Shown: in pieces, positions 45,772-54,576 of the stretch | How positions within the stretch are numbered: the first letter of the stretch is position 1 | Layout of the letters: the number at the start of each line of letters is the position of its first letter | Notes under the pieces: generated by a model | What the model saw: the letters and a program-made list of their open reading frames with translations, nothing else | What the model was told of the DNA's origin: nothing | Database searches by the model: none | Assembly (NCBI GenBank): GCA_009787625.1 | Contig: WQSX01000001.1 | Coordinates: forward strand, 124,001-188,000 | Reading direction: 5' to 3' | DNA length: 64,000 nt | Origin: Oscillospiraceae bacterium | Lineage (GTDB): Bacteria; Bacillota; Clostridia; Oscillospirales; Oscillospiraceae | Made by a program: the position numbers and the translations under genes

Positions 45772-47274
45772 ATGAGAGCTAAGCGGATTGCATATACTTC
45801 GATAACACAGTTTCTGAATGTCATCGCGACGGTCATCGCAGGATTTGTTTTGCCTCGTCTGATTCTTACTAATTTTGGTAGCGATTATTATGGAATCATT
45901 GCAGCAATAACACAATTTATGGGATATGGCGCATTGCTTGTTGCCGGTGTTGGAGGCGCCACCAGAGCTGCTTTGTATAAGCCATTAGCTGAACAAAACA
46001 ATGAACTTATAAGCGGTATTATGTGCGCAACTATGATTTTCATGCGCAAGGTTGCGTTTGTTTTTGTTGGAATCTTGATAGTTGTAGCAGCAATATACCC
46101 GCTGCTTGTAAGTGAAGATTTCGAATGGTTCTTTGTTTTTTCTCTTATACTTATACTAGGTGGTGGCTCATTTATCACATTTTTTTTTGGGGCAGCATAC
46201 TCAATGCTTATACAAGCAGATCAACGATTCTACATTACGACAATCGTTAGCATATGTACAGTAGCCCTTAATATTGGTATTGCCGCCCTTTTAATACTCG
46301 CAGGCAATGAGATTAGGGTTGTCTATCTCGCAAGTTTACTCGTTTTCGCAATAAACCCGATATATATATATATATATGCACGCAAACGATATAAATTTAA
46401 TCACGCTGTGGCACCCAATAACAATGCGATAAGACAACGATGGGACGCCTTTGCCCATGAAATAGTGAATTTCATTAACAGAAATGCCCCTATTGTAATA
46501 TTGACAATATTTGTCGGAATATTTGAAGTAGCTGTTTATGCTTTGTACCACTTAATTATTAGTAAAATTATGAGAATTATTAACAGTCTGGTAGGAGGCA
46601 TGATACCTGCTTTTGGAGATATGATAGCAAAAAATGAGCATAAAACGCTTCAAAAGGGATTAACCTTATATGATTTTGTTATCAATTCGCTATCTATCCT
46701 TTTGATTACATGCACAATATTGTTAATTGTACCTTTTGTGACTGTATTTACCTTAGGCATTGATGATGCAAACTACTATAGACCGCTTTTTGCAGTTATA
46801 GCTTGCTCATCACTTTTTGTCACATTTGCAGGTGTCCCGCATTTTCATTTAATTCATGCGGCAGGGCATTTCAAACAAACAAAATACATAATATATGCAG
46901 AGCTAGCCATAGGTGTTACCCTAGCCATTACATTGGTGCAGTGGTTCGGAATTGTTGGTGTTGCTCTGGGAATGCTCTGTGCAACGATTTTCCGCACCAT
47001 TGCGCTAGCTCTCTATGCATCAAAACATCTGGTTAAGCGTAGTATGTGGGTATTTGTCCGTAGGATGCTTGTGTCATTACTCACCGCCGGTGTGATTATT
47101 GCAATTGCTCAGCTGTTGCCGACAATGGCTGAGACTACATATGTTGCCTGGATATTGCATGCTTTACCTGTCTTTGGCACTGCAGTTGCTGTTACGGCGT
47201 TGAGCACACTACTGTTTTATAGAGAAGAGGCGCGAATGCTGTTTACTAAGGTTCGAGGCGTGGTGCGAAGATAG
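45772..47274 (+). CDS. wzx: Polysaccharide flippase, Wzx/MurJ-like (MOP superfamily)
   Basis: The 500-aa integral membrane protein has about 12-14 hydrophobic helices. Its N-terminal helix pair (ITQFLNVIATVIAGFVLPRLIL, quoted here as FLNVIATVIAGFVLPR) and the later GLxLYDFVINSLS region fit the oligosaccharide flippase family. It would move the lipid-linked repeat unit across the membrane. It gives the locus a second export route besides the TagGH-like ABC exporter. An in-frame (AT)9 dinucleotide tract lies in the coding sequence at 46360-46377. Confidence 0.83.
   Translation: MRAKRIAYTSITQFLNVIATVIAGFVLPRLILTNFGSDYYGIIAAITQFMGYGALLVAGVGGATRAALYKPLAEQNNELISGIMCATMIFMRKVAFVFVGILIVVAAIYPLLVSEDFEWFFVFSLILILGGGSFITFFFGAAYSMLIQADQRFYITTIVSICTVALNIGIAALLILAGNEIRVVYLASLLVFAINPIYIYIYARKRYKFNHAVAPNNNAIRQRWDAFAHEIVNFINRNAPIVILTIFVGIFEVAVYALYHLIISKIMRIINSLVGGMIPAFGDMIAKNEHKTLQKGLTLYDFVINSLSILLITCTILLIVPFVTVFTLGIDDANYYRPLFAVIACSSLFVTFAGVPHFHLIHAAGHFKQTKYIIYAELAIGVTLAITLVQWFGIVGVALGMLCATIFRTIALALYASKHLVKRSMWVFVRRMLVSLLTAGVIIAIAQLLPTMAETTYVAWILHALPVFGTAVAVTALSTLLFYREEARMLFTKVRGVVRR
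46360..46377 (+). repeat. In-frame (AT)9 dinucleotide tract inside the flippase gene
   Basis: Nine AT units encode alternating Ile-Tyr residues within a predicted membrane helix. Gain or loss of one unit would shift the reading frame, so the tract is slippage-prone and could switch the flippase off. Confidence 0.85.
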
Positions 47275-47277
47275 TTG

Positions 47278-47306
47278 TTTACAACTCGGTATAAACAATA
47301 TATAAT
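47278..47306 (+). promoter_or_regulatory. Near-consensus promoter for the TviB-like gene
   Basis: TTTACA (47278-47283), a 17-bp spacer and a perfect TATAAT (47301-47306) lie just after the flippase stop and about 30 bp before the chosen start at 47338. It would give the downstream genes their own transcript. Confidence 0.75.
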
Positions 47307-47337
47307 AAGCTCGAAATACATACGTTGGAGGTGCAAG

Positions 47338-48636
47338 TTGGTTACATATAGCGACATTTCGTCCGGGAAAACCAAAATCTCAATCATTGGGCTAGGCTAT
47401 GTAGGATTACCTATCTCCATAGCTTTTGCGAGAAAAACATCCGTCATCGGTTTTGACATAGATTCCGCAAAGATTGATACTTACAGAAGTGGCGTTGACC
47501 CCACCGGCGAGGTTGGAGATGAAGAACTCAGAAAATCAACCATGCGCTTTACCGCTGACCCCACCGAGCTGAAAAAAGCGCTATTTCACATTGTGGCAGT
47601 ACCAACACCTGTTCGAGGAGACAAAACCCCTGACCTCGGTCCCTTAGAAGGTGCTTGTGAGACTCTTGGTGCAAATCTTACCGGAGGTTCTGTCGTGGTC
47701 TTTGAGTCCACGGTATACCCCGGCGTTACCGAGGATATCTGTGTTCCGATACTTGAACGGGCATCAGGGTTTAGGTGTGGTGCAGACTTCCATGTGGGCT
47801 ACTCCCCTGAGCGGATAAACCCCGGAGACACAGTCCATCGTTTGGAAAACATCGTCAAGGTAGTATCCGGAATGGATGATAAAACTTTAGACTTAACTGC
47901 AAAGGTTTACGAACTTGTTGTCGAAGTGGGGGTTTATCGCGCTCCTACCATCAAGGTAGCTGAAGCTGCAAAAGTAATCGAGAACAGCCAACGTGACCTC
48001 AATATTGCGTTTATGAATGAACTTTCGTTGATTTTTAACCGTATGGATATTGACACATTGGAAGTTTTAAAGGCTGCAGGGACAAAATGGAATTTCTTAA
48101 AATTCCAACCGGGATTGGTTGGTGGACACTGTATAGGAGTTGACCCATATTATCTGACTTACAAAGCTCAGCAGGAGGGTTATCATCCGCAGGTCATTCT
48201 CGCTGGTCGCCGCATAAATGATGATATGGGTAGGTATATAGCAGAAAATGCAATAAAGCAACTCATTTTAATGGGTAAGGAGGTCTGTCGTTCAAAATTT
48301 GCAGTTCTCGGCTTTACCTTTAAAGAGGATTGCCCTGATACTCGCAACACACGAGTCATTGATGTTGTCCGAGAACTTGAGTCGTATGGACTAAACCCAC
48401 TAATTGCAGATCCGGTGGCCGATGCCGCAGAAGCCTGCGAACACTACGGCGTGTCACTTGTTGCACAGGAAGAAATAGATGGTGCAGATTGTCTGATAGT
48501 GGCTGTAGCACATAAAGTTTTTACAGGGATTCGTCTTGAAAAGTTTCTATCGCCGGGGGGGTTACTTGTAGATGTTAAGGGGCTATTCGACCCGAACGTG
48601 GTGAAACAGGCAGGGTATAGGTACTGGAGACTGTAG
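47338..48636 (+). CDS. tviB: UDP-N-acetylhexosamine 6-dehydrogenase, TviB/WbpA-like
   Basis: This NAD-dependent nucleotide-sugar dehydrogenase of about 432 aa has the Rossmann IIGLGYVGLP, FESTVYPG, GYSPERINPGD, EAAKVIENSQRDLNIA and the catalytic Cys-265 in GGHCIGVDPYYL. The motifs match TviB of the Vi-antigen pathway most closely, which makes UDP-GlcNAcA; WecC-like enzymes are an alternative. TTG 47338 is chosen because GGAGGTG (47327-47333) lies just upstream; the frame runs back to 47275 without a ribosome-binding site and across the promoter. The uronate product fits the TupA-like enzyme as a carboxyl donor. Confidence 0.88.
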   Translation: MVTYSDISSGKTKISIIGLGYVGLPISIAFARKTSVIGFDIDSAKIDTYRSGVDPTGEVGDEELRKSTMRFTADPTELKKALFHIVAVPTPVRGDKTPDLGPLEGACETLGANLTGGSVVVFESTVYPGVTEDICVPILERASGFRCGADFHVGYSPERINPGDTVHRLENIVKVVSGMDDKTLDLTAKVYELVVEVGVYRAPTIKVAEAAKVIENSQRDLNIAFMNELSLIFNRMDIDTLEVLKAAGTKWNFLKFQPGLVGGHCIGVDPYYLTYKAQQEGYHPQVILAGRRINDDMGRYIAENAIKQLILMGKEVCRSKFAVLGFTFKEDCPDTRNTRVIDVVRELESYGLNPLIADPVADAAEACEHYGVSLVAQEEIDGADCLIVAVAHKVFTGIRLEKFLSPGGLLVDVKGLFDPNVVKQAGYRYWRL

Positions 48637-48733
48637 TTAACTAGCTTGGGCGTTCATTGCGTGAAATATTAGCTACAATTTATGTTTTTTCATGCCATGA
48701 GCAGAAGCTCTGACAACTAGTGTTTTTTGTGAG

Positions 48734-51595
48734 ATGGGATTAAATGCGATGATTTTAGTTTTATTATTGTTAATGCTACTCCCCGGGGTTATTTCAGTGC
48801 TTACACTTTGGTTGAAAAGTCAACTCCAAAAAGAGAATGGAAATCCTATCTCTAAACTCATCATTCGCAATTATTTATTGTATTCGGTCATGATTGTGTT
48901 TTTTGCAGTTGGCGTTATCTTTGTACTTGATTTGGTGCGCTCTATTTCATTCATTGAGCGTATAACTAGCTTCAGATATAATTTCACACCCTCTTTTATA
49001 CTCAATTACTCAGCAGTCGCGCTCATAGCAGCAGTGGGGCTACCTTTCGTTTTTCCACCACTCATTCGCATTTATGAAAAACATAAAAAAACTGTAGCAC
49101 AAACGATGCGAAAGTTCATTTTCCCGCTTGCCCATCTCTATAGAGCCAATAAACACCACCCTGCATTTCGCCTTGTTACTGTAATTCCTGTAGTGATTAT
49201 TGCAATATTGGGTGTTGTTTTCGTCGTGCAGCATTACACTCGCTCTTATGCCCCAATCATACTAGCAATAAGCCCAAATGAAATTATTCAAAATCCAAAT
49301 ATATCGGGGGAAACTGAAATTACTGTTGAAGGTATTTATCTGTCGCTTAATACGGCCATTTACGTAAATAACCTGAGGGTAAATCACACTTGGATTCCCA
49401 CACAAGAAGAGGAGAGCACAGCTGAAGATCAGAGTCAAGAATACGAATATCATTACGATGACTACGAAAGCTACGAGTTCTTTGAAGAGATAAGTTTCTT
49501 TTTACCGCCTGAGCTCCTTGAGCCGGGTGAAGTGAGTATCGTTGCAATAAATAACGCAGATGGGATCATACCTGCAAGATCAAATGAGTTAGTACTTAAC
49601 ATAATGGAAACAATACCTCCCATGATACACAACATAGCAGTCACTACTTTCACGGATATGACAGCTGTACTTCACATTCATGGCGAAAATTTTGAGTCGA
49701 CAACCCGCGTTATGGTAAATGGGGCAGAGCAATCCTTTGCAATGGTGGAGGATGAACAAAATATCGTCGCAAGTATAAACCTCGTTTCCCTACCGCTTTA
49801 TGGACTTGCGCCTATGGATGCCATTGTGGATAAATTTGATGATGATGAACGTGATTTTGAAGCCTTAGGTGATTACGTCAACGGACGAGGTGACATAAGA
49901 CCCCATGATGCACTCGTTGTAGTTGAAAACTACGGAGGAATAATCAGCAACGAATACCTCTTAACCAACCTGCCGAGAATTGATACGGCGCAAACTATAT
50001 CAAATCGCATAGATTGGCTTAATATAGATGCAAATCTTATTGTTTCAGGGGGAATAACTAATAGTGAGGAAGCCTTTTTGCAAGGTTATGAGGATGGCTT
50101 TAGAATATTCGAGTTTAGCACCCTGTTTAGTGCAGATGGAATGTTATTTTCAACAAATAGTGCTATGAGGAGGCATCCCAACTTAACATTTTATCAGCAA
50201 AAAAATGCTGCTCCTTTCACGCTGCTCACATTTGAAGATATTCTAAGGCTTATGTTGGAGTATGACGACTGGTGGCTAATCACAGAGACAGGTTATCAAG
50301 GCAATTTCCATGCACTATACAATACATTTGAATATATGATGCATGCGATTGAGCATGTAGACCCGGCACTAATAAACCGCGTCATTGTACAAATTTATGA
50401 TGCAGACATGTTCCATTTCATAGCAGAAAATTTCTCTTTCACCTCTTTCATATTTAATATAAGAAGCACCCGGGATGATTCTATAGTTCTTGATTTTTTG
50501 GACACATCGGGCGTGCAGGCTGTGATATTACCAATCACCCGTGCTACGGAGGATTTAATGTATGCTCTGGGCGAGCGCGATATAGCAGCCTTTGCTCAAA
50601 GAACTGATGACAGAAATGAAGTGCTCGACCTCCTTAACATGGGATTTAGAGGGGTTTATACGCAGTTTCTCACGCCAAGGCTGCTGAGCAAAACAGAAAA
50701 CGAATACGAAGAATATAGCTTAGCACAGACATTAGAGCATAACTACGATGAGTTTACTCGCTTTGTCTCGCAACTTGATACACGGGAAGATGAAAACCTT
50801 GTTCGGATGATTTTTGCCGAACACTTCATAAACCGTGATGTAGTAATTAATGATGACTCAGGCGATGGTAGTGAAATTTCCGGAACTTTCACCGCTTCCA
50901 ATGTAAACACAGAATACATCCCTGAAAATCTGCTAGAGTATTTCATGCAGCTCGTAAACCTTGAATCCAGCTCACAACTGCCATTTTGCATAGTAGATTC
51001 CGGCTACTTAAACTTAGATGGATTTGTGTACAGTCACAGAATAGACGAACACGCAATAACATATATCGTATACGATCTCACAACAAATCGGGTTGTGCAG
51101 TGGGTGGTGTTCGAGCCGCAAAACCATTTCAATAGAATTACTCATGATATCAGGCGCATTAACAACAGTAGAAATTTTGTAGAATACCTAGAAGCTATGC
51201 ACGGAGATGACTCCGTTATCATTTTATCCGTGAAAGATGAAGCGTCAAACCATTTTGATTATGGAATGCTCTCCGCTCTAGCTTCGTTCGGGCTTGAGCA
51301 AAGTTTATATGGCAGAGGGATGTATAGTTATATAGCCATTATTGATGACAATTCAGTTATATTTGAGAGTCTTTCTACTGAGCGAATCGACTACTCACGG
51401 CTGATTGACAGATGGCTCTTTGAAGTCACCAGTGCCGGAAGAAATGTTGGGGATGTTTCGAAAATTATGATTAATGGAGTAGATCACTCGCCAAATGAGC
51501 GAGGTATCAATATCGTTGTGTTCAACAAACGAACAGGGACAGTAGTGGCTTCCGTAGCCTTTGATACACATGATCGTATTGAATTTCACAGATAG
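48734..51595 (+). CDS. Membrane protein with TIG-like, degenerate GDPD-like and FAM3/ILEI-like domains (copy 1)
   Basis: The 953-aa protein starts with about three or four membrane helices (to residue 170). One or two IPT/TIG-like beta domains follow (PIILAISPNEI, about 175-390). A glycerophosphodiester phosphodiesterase-like domain lies at about 420-690, with ITNSEEAF, DDWWLITETGYQG, INRVIVQIYDADM and GFRGVYTQFLTP. The C-terminal part resembles FAM3/ILEI domains (YLEAMHGDDSVIILSVKDEASNH, NERGINIVVFNKRTG). The GDPD His and acidic metal residues are largely missing, so catalysis is doubtful. A second in-frame ATG at 48749 is an alternative start. It is duplicated at 54577-57390. Confidence 0.7.
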   Translation: MGLNAMILVLLLLMLLPGVISVLTLWLKSQLQKENGNPISKLIIRNYLLYSVMIVFFAVGVIFVLDLVRSISFIERITSFRYNFTPSFILNYSAVALIAAVGLPFVFPPLIRIYEKHKKTVAQTMRKFIFPLAHLYRANKHHPAFRLVTVIPVVIIAILGVVFVVQHYTRSYAPIILAISPNEIIQNPNISGETEITVEGIYLSLNTAIYVNNLRVNHTWIPTQEEESTAEDQSQEYEYHYDDYESYEFFEEISFFLPPELLEPGEVSIVAINNADGIIPARSNELVLNIMETIPPMIHNIAVTTFTDMTAVLHIHGENFESTTRVMVNGAEQSFAMVEDEQNIVASINLVSLPLYGLAPMDAIVDKFDDDERDFEALGDYVNGRGDIRPHDALVVVENYGGIISNEYLLTNLPRIDTAQTISNRIDWLNIDANLIVSGGITNSEEAFLQGYEDGFRIFEFSTLFSADGMLFSTNSAMRRHPNLTFYQQKNAAPFTLLTFEDILRLMLEYDDWWLITETGYQGNFHALYNTFEYMMHAIEHVDPALINRVIVQIYDADMFHFIAENFSFTSFIFNIRSTRDDSIVLDFLDTSGVQAVILPITRATEDLMYALGERDIAAFAQRTDDRNEVLDLLNMGFRGVYTQFLTPRLLSKTENEYEEYSLAQTLEHNYDEFTRFVSQLDTREDENLVRMIFAEHFINRDVVINDDSGDGSEISGTFTASNVNTEYIPENLLEYFMQLVNLESSSQLPFCIVDSGYLNLDGFVYSHRIDEHAITYIVYDLTTNRVVQWVVFEPQNHFNRITHDIRRINNSRNFVEYLEAMHGDDSVIILSVKDEASNHFDYGMLSALASFGLEQSLYGRGMYSYIAIIDDNSVIFESLSTERIDYSRLIDRWLFEVTSAGRNVGDVSKIMINGVDHSPNERGINIVVFNKRTGTVVASVAFDTHDRIEFHR

Positions 51596-51603
51596 GTAAA
51601 AGA

Positions 51604-53654
51604 TTGGACAACTGCAAAATGAAGCGGGCTTTAATAAATTCTTCCATACTCTTTTTTGGTATTATGGTACTGAATGCATCTGTGTTCATAGGCGACACAT
51701 ATCTTATTGCGCCTAACCAATTACTAATACCGAATCCCCTGCCGGCATCGGTTATAGTGGATTTACTGGTGCTCTGCGTTTTCCCGGGGTTGCTGTTTGC
51801 TGCTACCTATTTGTGGAGTACAATTAAGCTGAGCAAAAAGGACCCTAGCATGGGGGGGGGGGCACTAGCGTTACGGAGCAATTTCTTTACATCTTGCCGT
51901 TTCTTTTGCTCGTTACAACCACCATCGCTATATATAACAGTCTGCGGAACTCCCTATACTTTTCAACATCCGGATTTTTTGGGTTTGTGGCTCTCATCGG
52001 CACAACTATGGTTTTTCCCAACATCGCAAGAGTTTGGATAACCGCTATCGTCGCCACGGTTTTACTGGCGGCTGTGAAGTATTCGATAATACCACTTTTT
52101 GCTTTGCAGAAAGTTAAGGCACCCAAACCAAAGAGCAGGCTTGACACAGGATTGTTCTACACTGCATCCGCATTTATGCCGAGTATTTTGCTTTTTAACC
52201 TATACAACGACAACAGGGTGGAAAACCACATTGTATTTTCCCATGTGCTTATCTTTGCAGGGTTTCTCGCAATCGTGGGTGTGCTGCTTTATTATTTCTT
52301 TAAGCGTATTTCCGGAAGTTCTGAGGCGGCACTGCTTCTTTCTTTCCTATTCTGGATTTGCTTCTGGCTGTTTGAGGCAATGTATGGTGCGGTGCGTAGC
52401 TTGCTTACTGCCTTGTCGCCAACAGTTTTTATGACGATACTTGCTTTTATATTAGTCGGCGGGGCGATTTTATTGCGCATATCCAAGCCACGTTTTTTGA
52501 CAGGTCACCCCGTATATAGAGCGCTCACAGCAGGTTTGTTTGTGATTTTCATTATTAATCTCGTTCCAGGAGTCAGTCATGAAATTGTACTTCAAAGAGC
52601 AATTGCGGCAAGACTGGCAGAAGGAGAGAACGCACCATTTTATATTAAGCGAGAGTTTTACATAGATGAGTCGCTACCGACACCGGATATTTACTGGCTG
52701 CATCTTGACGGCATGATGAGCATGGAAACCGTGGAACGTTTTTGGGGAGAATGTCAAGATGATTTACGTGAGGAACTGTCGCGAAGGGGGTTTCTTGTAT
52801 ACGCAGACGCTGAACTAAACGCAGGGGCAACAACATACGCACTGCCTGCGTTACTCTCACCCACATTCTATGATAGTTTCTGGGGTGAGCAACTAAGCCA
52901 GGTAGACACAGAACTAATGAGATTCAGGCGGGGAATTTTAAATGATAAACTCACACAAGTCGGGGTGACTGTCGCTCGCGACATTGCTCCACAATATGAG
53001 TTATTTGCAGCTTTTGCAAAGCGCGGATATGGGATGTACGGTTTGCGTGAATCAGGTACTGTCTGGCCTTCTGTATCTTATGCTCATACAAATGATAACG
53101 CTCAAGGTCTACTGCATAATTTTATACGAGGAGCAGGAGATTTCCCTGAGTTGCTCAGCCTAACCACGCCCTTTAATATTTCTATTGACACGGTTCCTGA
53201 TGAAAATATTAGATTTGTTATAACCCCTCACCTAACTATTGAATCACTGGCGCAATTTACATGGATAGTGTATATGGACACACATATGACAGAGGTATGG
53301 AGGCATGACCTAACCTTATCGAGATCTGATCATACGGCAATACATGTGTATCCCCGAGCCTATGCATATATAGCAAACAAAGCTCTGATACATGTTGACA
53401 ACATCCTTAATGGAAACCCTAATGCAGTGATAATCTTACAAGCCGATCATGGGTTTCATTTTGGGAGAACACAACAATTTTTGCTAGATCAAGGGTATTC
53501 TTTAGAGCAAGTTATTGAACTAAATCATTCCGTGTTTAGCGCAGTGCGGATACCGGCTGAATACGGAGGATTGGGTGCACCAATTGCGCCGCTGAACATA
53601 TCTCGCGAGTTAGTCAATCGCTTTGTGGGGCAGAATTATAAGTTGTTGCCCTGA
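51604..53654 (+). pseudogene. Sulfatase-like membrane protein, reading frame broken at a G11 tract (copy 1)
   Basis: The first frame (from TTG 51604 or ATG 51619) encodes membrane helices starting MKRALINSSILFFG and reaches PSMGGG at the G11 run. The next frame then continues through YILPFLLLV and a full sulfatase/alkaline phosphatase superfamily domain to the stop at 53654. One more G (G12), or two fewer (G9), would give a single frame equivalent to the intact 684-aa paralog at 57402-59456. The catalytic domain keeps HLDGMMSMET and ADHGFH. Such proteins are usually phospho- or sulfo-group transferases or hydrolases with the active site outside the cell. It is either a phase-variable gene or an assembly error. 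Confidence 0.8.
51852..51862 (+). repeat. Poly-G (G11) tract within the sulfatase-like gene
   Basis: Eleven consecutive G residues occur about 240 bp into the gene, exactly where the reading frame shifts. The paralog at 57402 has no such tract. Poly-G tracts of this length are classical slipped-strand contingency sites in surface-structure genes. Confidence 0.9.
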
Positions 53655-53680
53655 CACAAACATTTATGGAGGTCTAGGTT

Positions 53681-54503
53681 ATGAACATAACCATCGCAGG
53701 CATAGGCTATGTTGGATTGTCGCTTGCTGTCTTACTCGCTCAGGATAATGATGTCACGGCGGTTGATATTGTGCAGAGTAAAGTGGATGCTCTAAATGCT
53801 CGCACATCGCCTATAAAGGACAATGATATAGAGGAATATTTAAGAGAGAAAACACTTAATCTTAAAGCTATGACAGACAGTCTCTCAGCTTATAAAAAGG
53901 CGGATTTCGTTATCGTCGCAACACCGACAAACTACGACCCTGTGCTTAATTATTTTGATACAAAAGCGGTTGATGGAGTAATTTCAGATGCCACTGCGGC
54001 GAATACGGATGCTATCATGGTTATTAAGTCCACAGTTCCCGTCGGGTATACAGAAAGTGCGAAAAAGAAGTTTGACACAGACAACATAATATTTTCACCG
54101 GAATTTTCGCGTGAAGGGCAATTCCTTTATGATTGCCTCTATCCATCGCGAGTCATCGTAGGTGAAAAGAGCAAGCGAGCAGAACTTTTTGCAGAATTGC
54201 TGGTTAAAGGAGCAATTAAAGATGATATGAATGTACTTTTCACCGATTCAGCAGAAGCTGAGGCAGTAAAACTTTTCGCAAGTCTAGCGTTCAGGGTGTG
54301 ATGAAACGCCTTAAGGGTGAGGGCATAGAAGTTGTTGTTTATGAACCTGCCAGTGAAGATGAGTATTTCTATTATTCCAAAGTGGCGCGAAGCTCGGAGG
54401 AGTTTTTGCTATGAGCGATGTCATTGCCGCAAATCGATAAAGCCCTGAACTTGAGGGTGTCATGAACAAGGTATATACAAGGGATATTTTCAAGCGGGAT
54501 TAA
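53681..54503 (+). pseudogene. ugd: Decayed UDP-glucose 6-dehydrogenase (second ugd copy)
   Basis: A good GGAGGTCTA ribosome-binding site leads into ATG 53681 and about 200 residues close to the intact Ugd at 25770-26939 ([26 protein letters not shown]). After EAVKLFAS the sequence jumps straight to the C-terminal VMKRLKGEGIEV, so the central region with the catalytic Cys is deleted. Further on, a T5 run (54403-54407) causes a frameshift where T6 would be in frame, and a TAA replaces a codon after AANR. The last [11 protein letters not shown] is still readable to the stop at 54503. It cannot make active Ugd. Confidence 0.9.
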
Positions 54504-54576
54504 AAAGCAGTAATTATTATTCTATGGCACTCAAAGAGTGTCGATGAGTGATGAAAGTTTCGAGGGGTATTATTTC

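Noticed and set aside
48734-51595. Considered as an active glycerophosphodiester phosphodiesterase
   Set aside because: The expected AH, ExD and HD active-site residues are missing in this copy, so only a GDPD-like fold is claimed.
53661-54503. Considered as a functional short nucleotide-sugar dehydrogenase
   Set aside because: The catalytic Cys region is deleted and the remaining end is frameshifted with a stop codon.
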